From an uncultured bacterium (GTDB taxonomy: Bacteria > Cyanobacteriota > Vampirovibrionia > Gastranaerophilales > Gastranaerophilaceae): a stretch of 7,159 nt of DNA. Where the stretch lies: the NCBI GenBank assembly GCA_902782905.1, contig CACZPB010000149.1:1-7159 (forward strand), in the 5' to 3' direction. The translations under genes were made by a program, and so were the position numbers. Below the pieces are notes generated by a model that saw nothing but the letters and a program-made list of their open reading frames with translations, was not told where the DNA came from and did not search any database. Shown here piece by piece: positions 1 through 4,880 of the stretch (its first letter is position 1; each line of letters opens with the position of its first letter).

Positions 1-101
1 AAGATGGCGAGTTTAAAACAACAAGCACAGGAAAAGCAATTAACTCTTATACACAAAGTGAAACAGAATCAGCAGAAAACTTTGTTAATGAGGAAGGTTA
101 A
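1..101 (+). CDS. 3' end of an unrecognised protein gene (5' truncated by the window)
   Basis: The frame starting at base 3 is open from the window edge to a TAA at 99-101 and gives 32 residues, beginning DGEFKTTSTGK and ending in an acidic tail, ESAENFVNEEG. The composition (polar, Ser/Thr/Glu-rich, no rare-residue clusters) looks like the natural C-terminus of a soluble protein. Frame 1 is also open, to a stop at 106-108, but yields a Lys/Gln-rich product that looks less natural. I do not recognise the family from so short a tail. A weak terminator-like hairpin follows within about 10 bases, consistent with the end of a transcription unit. Confidence 0.5.
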   Translation, partial: DGEFKTTSTGKAINSYTQSETESAENFVNEEG

Positions 102-110
102 GGTGTAAAT

Positions 111-128
111 AGTAGCGCAAGCTGTTTT
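111..128 (+). terminator. weak terminator-like hairpin after the upstream gene
   Basis: AGTAGC (111-116) can pair with GCTGTT (121-126), including two G-U pairs, around a GCAA tetraloop of the GNRA type, and is followed by T127-T128 in an AT-rich tail. The stem is short and the T-run brief, so termination may be inefficient. Its position 9 bases after the upstream stop codon is the main argument for it. Confidence 0.35.
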
Positions 129-145
129 ATAAATAAGTAAATACA

Positions 146-173
146 TTGATTAATTTTTAAAATAATGTATAAT
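146..173 (+). promoter_or_regulatory. sigma-70-type promoter for the small RNA / 23-aa ORF unit
   Basis: A perfect TATAAT lies at 168-173 and a TTGATT -35-like hexamer (4/6 matches to TTGACA) at 146-151, with a 16-bp spacer. The predicted transcription start, 6-8 bases after the -10, falls at about 179-181. That is exactly where the 5' arm of the long-range closing stem of the downstream element begins, which supports the assignment. The region is AT-rich, so chance -10 matches are possible, but the paired hexamers and correct spacing make this the best plus-strand promoter in the window. Confidence 0.65.
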
Positions 174-222
174 TGTTTTTAGAATACAGGCTAAAGTTTT
201 TTGATTATTAATTTTCGCTGAC

Positions 223-233
223 GAAAGGAGGTG
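223..233 (+). promoter_or_regulatory. unusually strong Shine-Dalgarno site
   Basis: GAAAGGAGGTG is an 11-base perfect complement of the usual bacterial 16S rRNA 3' end (CACCTCCTTTC). The GGAGG core ends 6 bases before the ATG at 238. Other genes here have only partial sites (for example GGAG, AGGAG). Its 5' part can be held in the 212-227 hairpin, and the start codon's T and G (239-240) can be paired in the 199-210/239-250 stem, so access to it may be structurally controlled. Confidence 0.7.
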
Positions 234-237
234 TAAA

Positions 238-309
238 ATGATAATCAAAATTAGCGAAAAAGAACTACTGATATTAATATCAATAGTTCTTTGGATCCAA
301 TCCCACTAA
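238..309 (+). CDS. 23-residue hydrophobic peptide, possible type I toxin-like or leader peptide
   Basis: ATG at 238 is 6 bases after a near-maximal ribosome binding site and the frame runs to TAA at 307-309. The peptide starts MIIKISEKE and continues with an 11-residue hydrophobic run, LLILISIVLWI (residues 10-20), ending QSH. This is a charged N-terminus followed by a short membrane-capable segment. The ORF sits inside a self-contained promoter-to-terminator unit whose mRNA ends are complementary, an arrangement known from hok/Sok and aapA/IsoA type I toxin mRNAs. Codons 8-19 are formed by a near-perfect palindrome (259-292), so the hydrophobic sequence could be a by-product of an RNA hairpin rather than selected coding sequence. 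No homologue is recognised. The strong start signal argues for translation; the function is inference. Confidence 0.45.
   Translation: MIIKISEKELLILISIVLWIQSH
256..292 (-). terminator. long palindromic hairpin; possible terminator for the csaB operon
   Basis: Bases 259-267 pair with 284-292 and 269-273 with 278-282 around a TTAA loop, giving 14 base pairs with a single C/A mismatch (268/283). Read on the minus strand, the hairpin is followed by TTTTT (complement of 257-261), which fits a rho-independent terminator about 100 bases after the csaB stop codon at 389. On the plus strand the same sequence is a hairpin within the small RNA unit and the 23-codon ORF. The stem is AT-rich, so termination strength is uncertain. 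Confidence 0.45.
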
Positions 310-316
310 CATGGGA

Positions 317-360
317 ACGGGCTTGGGTGATTTCCGCCACCCTTGCCTGTATTTTTATTT
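317..360 (+). terminator. rho-independent terminator of the small RNA unit
   Basis: ACGGGC (317-322) pairs with GCCTGT (345-350, one G-U), a TT/TT internal loop follows, then GGGTG (325-329) pairs with CACCC (338-342) around an 8-base loop. The stem is followed by ATTTTTATTTT. The GC-rich two-part stem plus T-rich tail is a good terminator for plus-strand transcription. The minus-strand flank (CCCATGTTAG) lacks a T-run, so it should act in one direction. Its 3' arm is also the partner of the RNA's 5' end, so the two pairings exclude each other. Confidence 0.65.
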
Positions 361-388
361 TAACTTATTTTACCAAATTTTCAAGTGC

Positions 389-1273
389 CTAAAGTTCTAT
401 GATGCGCAAATTATATTCGTTCGCGAGTTTTTCGACTTTTGGATCATAATTTATTGCAACTGTATCAACGCCTGCTTTTATCCCAATAACGTTAGCGTGA
501 AATCTCATTGCATAGAGTTTTTTGAGCTCTGATATTTTTTGAATAACATCATTTATGCTCAGATTGCTTAAAATCTCAATATTTTCTACACCTTTTTGTT
601 GAAGTATTGTTTCAAAGTGTTTGCAAATATTCAAGTCAATGCTGTCTTGAAGTGAAAAAATTTCTATTTTTTTATCTTTGAAACTATATGCTATTTCATC
701 TGCTAAAATATTCAAAAATTCTTCACTGACTCCCTTGAAAGCTCTTAGTTGAATTCCAATGGCTTCTTTTTTTTCTGCTTGTGGAATTTCTATATCAAAA
801 ATAGGGTCTTTTACAAGCTCTGAGTTAATTCCCCAGCTTTGCAAAAGTTCCTGAGATTTTTTATCTCTTACTGATATTTTAGAGGCGTTTTTGAGCGCAA
901 ATTTGGTAAAAAATCTGCCTATTTTAGAATTAATCGGACCTATTCCTTGGGCAAAAATTTCTACTTTTTTACCAAGTCCCATTGCGGTATAAATAACACC
1001 CAAGTAATAAATAAGACTTTTTATGCTTGTAACATCCTGAAGAAGACTTCCTCCGCCTGATATAAGAGTATCGCATTCAAAAATCGGTTTGATAAAATCA
1101 AACATTCCGCAAGATTTTACATCATATAATTCTGATGTTTTCTCAGGGTTAGAAGAAATAAGTGTAATACTCTCTGCACCTTCAGCTTTCAATTTCTTTG
1201 TCAAAACACTTGCAATAGCTTCATCTCCGAAGTTACCAAATCCAATGTAGCCTGAAACAACGTATTTTGTCAT
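389..1273 (-). CDS. csaB: CsaB-type polysaccharide pyruvyl transferase
   Basis: This 294-residue protein belongs to the polysaccharide pyruvyl transferase family, which moves enolpyruvate from PEP onto a sugar to make a pyruvate ketal. In CsaB's case this is on the cell-wall polysaccharide that anchors SLH-domain surface proteins. Family motifs in order are the N-terminal GYIGFGNFGDEAI (8-20), GGGSLLQD (73-80), QGIGPI (109-114), SVRD (134-137), DP-hydrophobic-D (156-160), RFHANVIGIKAGV (257-269) with the conserved Arg/His, and INYDPKV (274-280). There is no signal peptide, so it is predicted cytoplasmic, acting before export of the polysaccharide. The ATG overlaps the upstream kinase's stop in TAATG, with a GGAG site 8 bases before the start, so translation is probably coupled. 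Length is at the short end for the family but all core motifs are present. The acceptor polysaccharide cannot be told from sequence. Confidence 0.87.
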   Translation of the reverse strand: MTKYVVSGYIGFGNFGDEAIASVLTKKLKAEGAESITLISSNPEKTSELYDVKSCGMFDFIKPIFECDTLISGGGSLLQDVTSIKSLIYYLGVIYTAMGLGKKVEIFAQGIGPINSKIGRFFTKFALKNASKISVRDKKSQELLQSWGINSELVKDPIFDIEIPQAEKKEAIGIQLRAFKGVSEEFLNILADEIAYSFKDKKIEIFSLQDSIDLNICKHFETILQQKGVENIEILSNLSINDVIQKISELKKLYAMRFHANVIGIKAGVDTVAINYDPKVEKLANEYNLRIIEL

Positions 1274-2205
1274 TATATTTTCTCCAAAACGGCATTAAGA
1301 TATGGAATAGATTGAATTGCGCCAAAGTTTTGTGTCTGTAGTCCGGAAACAACAGAAGCAAATTTTGCAGCATCAGCCGGAGCATATCCTTTTGTTATTG
1401 CGTACAAAAATCCTCCGTTAAATACATCGCCGGAAGCTGTTGTGTCAATTGCTTTTGAAGAATTATAGAACTCTGTGAAACTAATCTCTCCCTTGTATCC
1501 TGTATAATATCCGTTATCTATATGTGATTTTATAACCACAATTTTTACACCTTTATCCCAAAAATGTTTCATTATATTATCAACGGAATCAAGCTCGTAA
1601 AGTCTTACGGCATCACCTTTCAGGCTTAAGAAAATAATATCCGTATATTCAACAATTTCTTCTAAGTATTCTTTTGTATCAACGGAATTCATAAAACAAG
1701 AGGTATAATTTGGGTCATAAGCCGTCAATACTTCATTTTCCCGAGCAATTCTAAAACTTTCCCTAACAAGCTCTCGAGAACTTGCACTAAGCGATTGAAC
1801 AACGCCTGTAGAATAAACAAGCTTGAGCTTTTTAATGTATTCTTCGGACAAATCTTCAATAGACAATTTTGTTGCAGCAGTTTTGCGCTTGTAATAGAGG
1901 AGTTCTTTTTTGTCATCGGATTTTGAAACGATATACATTCCGTTTTGTTCGTCATTAGCTTTAATTAAAGAGGTATCAATGTTTTCTTTTTTAAGGCTTG
2001 ATAATATAAATTCACTAAAACCGTCGTTTCCTACTTTTGTTATATAAGTAACTTGTCCTCCAAGACGCGCGATTGCAACAGCTGTTGTAACCGTATCTCC
2101 GCCAAAATATTTGTTTAAAGTTGAAGTTTCTGCGAGTGTTCCGTTTGAAAAGAGTTCAATCAAACATTCTCCGATTACGGCAATATCTATTTTTTGTTGT
2201 TCCAT
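1273..2205 (-). CDS. kdgK: PfkB-family sugar kinase, probably 2-keto-3-deoxygluconate kinase
   Basis: This 310-residue ribokinase/PfkB-family protein should phosphorylate a sugar or keto-sugar acid with ATP in the cytoplasm. It has the N-terminal GECLIELFS strand (12-20), the glycine signature NKYFGGDTVTTAVAIARLG (31-49), KVGNDGFSEF (57-66), DPNYTSCF (164-171) in the place of the DxN motif typical of KDG kinases, and the C-terminal signature DTTASGDVFNGGF (254-266) with catalytic-base Asp260. The usual GAGD anion hole reads ASGD, as is tolerated in the KdgK-like branch. The best guess of substrate is 2-keto-3-deoxygluconate, strengthened by the overlapping upstream KDPG-type aldolase; fructokinase or another keto-sugar kinase is the alternative. 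The start overlaps the aldolase's end by 19 bases, and csaB starts on its stop codon. Its Shine-Dalgarno site is weak (AGGAA about 12 bases upstream), consistent with translational coupling. Confidence 0.75.
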   Translation of the reverse strand: MEQQKIDIAVIGECLIELFSNGTLAETSTLNKYFGGDTVTTAVAIARLGGQVTYITKVGNDGFSEFILSSLKKENIDTSLIKANDEQNGMYIVSKSDDKKELLYYKRKTAATKLSIEDLSEEYIKKLKLVYSTGVVQSLSASSRELVRESFRIARENEVLTAYDPNYTSCFMNSVDTKEYLEEIVEYTDIIFLSLKGDAVRLYELDSVDNIMKHFWDKGVKIVVIKSHIDNGYYTGYKGEISFTEFYNSSKAIDTTASGDVFNGGFLYAITKGYAPADAAKFASVVSGLQTQNFGAIQSIPYLNAVLEKI

Positions 2206-2825
2206 TGATTGAAATTCCTTATTTCTCTCAAAATATCTTTTGTTCTTTGAGTAATTTCTCTTGTTTCAAAGCCTTGGTAAAAATCTCTGCCGACTCCTAC
2301 AGCTACAGCACCTGCACGAATATATGTTACAACTTCGTTTAGTTTAATATTTCCCATAGGCATCAAGTTTAAAAACGGCATTTGTCTGAGAATGTCTTCA
2401 ATATACTGAACACCGCCCATAGCATGAGCCGGAAATAACTTTGTCAAAGGTATCCTTGATTTCCATGCACTATAAGCCTCGTTGGCTGTAGTTGCACCGG
2501 CAATAAACGGTACTCGTTTGTTTTTGGAAATTTTTATCAAATTCATTTGAAATATTGGTGATGAAAAAAGCTTCGCACCGCACTCTAATGCCACATCAGC
2601 TTGGGTAGAAGTTATAATTCCACCGGCGCACACATGTGCAAATTGGGAAACTTCCTGAATTGCTTCATATACGGCGGGATTTTCTATATTCAATTCAAGA
2701 ACTCTTATTCCTCCGTCAACAAGAGCCTTTGCAACCTCTATCATTTTCTTTGGATTATTATCTCTACACCTAAGAATAGGGTAAATCTTGTCTTCTCCAA
2801 TCATTTTTATAAAATTTTCACTCAT
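2187..2825 (-). CDS. eda: KDPG/KHG aldolase-family protein (Eda-like, divergent active site)
   Basis: This 212-residue class I aldolase barrel would cleave a 2-keto-3-deoxy-6-phospho sugar acid to pyruvate and glyceraldehyde-3-phosphate. Visible family features are KIYPILRCRD (13-22), GGIRVLELNIENPA (38-51), HVCAGGIITSTQADVALECGAKLFSSP (64-90), PFIAGATTANEA (106-117), KLFPAHAMGG (129-138) with the Schiff-base lysine K129, and AVAVGVGRDFY (173-183). Glu44 matches catalytic Glu45 of E. coli Eda. By-eye alignment puts Glu48 where Eda has substrate-binding Arg49, Gly69 where Eda has Thr73, and MGN where the family usually has TGG. The fold and chemistry are therefore likely, but the exact substrate is not. 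It is the first gene of the aldolase-kinase-csaB operon, with an AAGGA site about 11 bases before the ATG and an extended -10 promoter just upstream. Length is normal for the family. Confidence 0.75.
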   Translation of the reverse strand: MSENFIKMIGEDKIYPILRCRDNNPKKMIEVAKALVDGGIRVLELNIENPAVYEAIQEVSQFAHVCAGGIITSTQADVALECGAKLFSSPIFQMNLIKISKNKRVPFIAGATTANEAYSAWKSRIPLTKLFPAHAMGGVQYIEDILRQMPFLNLMPMGNIKLNEVVTYIRAGAVAVGVGRDFYQGFETREITQRTKDILREIRNFNQWNNKK

Positions 2826-2851
2826 TTGTATGTATCCTTTTTCCCGAATTC

Positions 2852-2860
2852 ATTATATCA
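2852..2860 (-). promoter_or_regulatory. extended -10 promoter of the aldolase-kinase-csaB operon
   Basis: On the minus strand 2860-2852 reads TGATATAAT, a perfect TGn extended -10 element with consensus TATAAT. The predicted start is near 2845, giving a leader of about 20 bases before the aldolase ATG at 2825. No clear -35 is present, as is often seen with extended -10 promoters. The same 66-bp gap must also carry the start signals of the divergent cyclase gene, for which I could not find a convincing plus-strand promoter; only an AGGGA ribosome site at 2882-2886 is clear. Confidence 0.6.
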
Positions 2861-2891
2861 TAAATAATGTGGTTAAATTTCAGGGAAGCTT

Positions 2892-4880
2892 ATGAAAAAA
2901 TTAAAACTCGCTTTTTTTAGCATTATTATCCTATGTGTATTAATTTTTGTCTACTTCTTAACATATACCTTTGTTGAACCAAAGGCTTATGATTTTATGA
3001 CAAAATATGTTTTGACAGAAAAGTTACCGTTTGATGAGGGTAAAAATATATATGGTCATAATGATGTTGTGCTTGTTGTAATTGATGATAAGACTACACA
3101 GAAATACCGTTGGCCTTGGAAAAGACAAGAGCATACAAAAATATTTGATTATTTTTCAAAATATGCAAAACCAAAAGCTGCCATATTCGATTTCTTGATT
3201 GCAGCACCTGATGTTGAAAATCCTGACTCTGATAAAAAATTTTTTAATTCGGTGAAAAATTTTCCAAATCTTATCAATGCTTTTATGTTTGATGTAGAGC
3301 ATTGGGATGACAGAAAAGCAGAGGCAAATTATGACAAAAAATTTATAGATAAATTTTCTATTGATGTAAATTCAGAAATACCGTTATCAATGTCATATAC
3401 AAGTTTTATGCCTTATCCTGATGATTATTTTAATGTTGTAAAAAACTCAGGTTATGCAAATCTTCTTTCAGGTTTTTTGGATGGAAATTTAGCTTTCTAT
3501 GCACATGACGAGATGTATAGAAATCACATGTATTTAATAAATTATGCAGATGCATATTTCCCTTCAATGGCAATGAAAACATTTCTTTTAACTCACAATA
3601 ATCCAAAAGTAAATGTTAAAAAAGATTATTTTGAATTTCCTGAACTAAATTATAGGATAAAACACAAGTCAACAAATTGTCTGCTGATAGTTCCTCTGAA
3701 GTTTTATAAACTGTACCCAAGCGGATTTTCTCATATAAAATACTCTGCAATTGATATTATGGACTCTTATGAAGCCTTAAAACAAGGTAAAACTCCAAAA
3801 ATTAATCCTATAGAATTTAGAGACAAAGTTGTATTAATAGGCGGTAATGTTTCCGGAGCAGCCGGATTGAACGATAATAAAAACACGCCAATTGCAGTTT
3901 TACATCCGGGGGTCGATATTCAGGCAACGGCTGTCGATAATATTATGCACAATGATTTTTTGAAAAGAATACCGCATTGGGCAAATATACTGTTTACAAT
4001 TCTTGGAATGTTTTTTGTTTATTTTACAATCAGAACGCATAAGCTTGTTAAAGCGATAAGTTATACGCTTTTGATTGTTTTTTTATATTTTGCTGTATCA
4101 ACGGCTTGTTTTTATTACGGTGTTGTAATAAACGTAATAACACTCCCTGTAATGCTAGTTTTAGCTATGATTATAGCCTATGTTCACAGGTATGTTATAG
4201 AGAATAAAAATAAAGAAAAAGTAGAATCCGCAATGGGAAAATTTATGTCGGAAGACGTTATGAAAAATGTTGTTAAAAACATTGACAATTTAGGTCTTGG
4301 CGGTAAAAAAGCAACTGTTACGGTTCTTTTCTCGGATATAAGAGGTTTTACATCGTTATCTGAAAATATGCAGGCATCTCAAGTTTCCGAACTTTTGAAT
4401 GAATATTTTTCTGCGATGGAGCCGATTGTTTCCAAATATAATGGTATTATAAACAAATTTATTGGTGATGCGGTGATGGCAGTTTTTGGAGAACCAATTC
4501 AGGATGAAAATCACCCTAGGAATGCTGTGTTTTGTGGGCTTGAAATGTTGAAAAAAGTTCAAGAGCTTGATGAAAAGTGGGCAAAAGAAGGCAAGCCTTC
4601 AATACAGATAGGCGTAGGGGTTAATACAGGTGAAGTTTTTGTAGGAAATATAGGCTCAGAAAAGCGAATGGAATATACAGTTATAGGTGATACTGTAAAT
4701 CTGGCAAGCAGGCTTGAAAGTTATAATAAGACGTATAAAACAAAAATGCTCATAAGTTCATCAACCTACGAAGCATCAAAAGATTTTATAGAAACAAACA
4801 AAATTTCGGATGTTGAAATTCGCGGAAAGGCCAACAAAATGGATATTTACGAAGTCACTGACATAAAAGAAACTACTTAA
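2892..4880 (+). CDS. CHASE2-domain membrane adenylate cyclase (class III)
   Basis: This 662-residue receptor cyclase converts ATP to cAMP. A membrane anchor (about 5-25) leads into an extracytoplasmic CHASE2 sensor (about 30-355, with VVLVVIDDKT at 59-68 and RDKVVLIGG at 310-318). Three membrane helices follow (about 363-381, 386-408, 412-432), then a short linker and the cytoplasmic class III catalytic domain (about 472-655). Metal-binding aspartates are D482 (FSDIRGFTS) and D526 (NKFIGDAVMAVFG). K522 and T596 (YTVIGDTVN) match the Lys/Thr adenine-specifying pair of cyanobacterial CyaC-type cyclases, and N603 and R607 (NLASRLES) are the transition-state residues. All catalytic residues are present, so one homodimer should be active. 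The ATG at 2892 follows AGGGA by 5 bases. The CHASE2 ligand is unknown. Its 3' end overlaps the convergent gene by 8 bases. Confidence 0.92.
   Translation: MKKLKLAFFSIIILCVLIFVYFLTYTFVEPKAYDFMTKYVLTEKLPFDEGKNIYGHNDVVLVVIDDKTTQKYRWPWKRQEHTKIFDYFSKYAKPKAAIFDFLIAAPDVENPDSDKKFFNSVKNFPNLINAFMFDVEHWDDRKAEANYDKKFIDKFSIDVNSEIPLSMSYTSFMPYPDDYFNVVKNSGYANLLSGFLDGNLAFYAHDEMYRNHMYLINYADAYFPSMAMKTFLLTHNNPKVNVKKDYFEFPELNYRIKHKSTNCLLIVPLKFYKLYPSGFSHIKYSAIDIMDSYEALKQGKTPKINPIEFRDKVVLIGGNVSGAAGLNDNKNTPIAVLHPGVDIQATAVDNIMHNDFLKRIPHWANILFTILGMFFVYFTIRTHKLVKAISYTLLIVFLYFAVSTACFYYGVVINVITLPVMLVLAMIIAYVHRYVIENKNKEKVESAMGKFMSEDVMKNVVKNIDNLGLGGKKATVTVLFSDIRGFTSLSENMQASQVSELLNEYFSAMEPIVSKYNGIINKFIGDAVMAVFGEPIQDENHPRNAVFCGLEMLKKVQELDEKWAKEGKPSIQIGVGVNTGEVFVGNIGSEKRMEYTVIGDTVNLASRLESYNKTYKTKMLISSSTYEASKDFIETNKISDVEIRGKANKMDIYEVTDIKETT

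Larger units (their letters stand above)
181..356 (+). ncRNA. candidate structured small RNA (about 175 nt), possibly a dual-function or type I toxin-like mRNA
   Basis: The segment starts at a predicted transcription start and ends in a T-rich tract. It contains nested and serial complementarities: a closing stem 183-191/345-353 (AATACAGGC with GCCTGTATT, 9 perfect pairs, extendable by a G-U and an A-U); 199-210/239-250 (12 pairs with one G-U), enclosing a small hairpin 212-217/222-227 with loop CTGA; a long hairpin 259-273/278-292; a 5-bp hairpin 301-305/312-316; and a GC hairpin 325-329/338-342. These are mutually compatible as a multibranched fold. Bases 301-350 are about 58% G+C in a strongly AT-rich background, typical of a selected RNA structure. 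An alternative pairing of 317-322 with 345-350 makes a terminator and competes with the closing stem. It does not match the motifs I know for 6S, tmRNA, SRP RNA, RNase P RNA or common riboswitches. No plus-strand gene lies downstream until 2892, so it is unlikely to be a simple leader. Confidence 0.55.

Noticed and set aside
181..356. Known RNA such as 6S, tmRNA or SRP RNA in the small RNA region
   Set aside because: The closing stem is reminiscent of 6S or tmRNA, but there is no single long bubbled stem, no tRNA-like end and no SRP helix 8 or RNase P core motifs that I can see.
311..532. Plus-strand 73-codon ORF beginning at an ATG just after the small ORF
   Set aside because: It has no ribosome binding site, starts inside the terminator region, and from 389 on is antisense to the well-supported csaB gene.
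2826..2891. Cyclic-AMP receptor protein site in the divergent intergenic gap
   Set aside because: No TGTGA-N6-TCACA-like inverted repeat is present; a single TGTGG is not enough.
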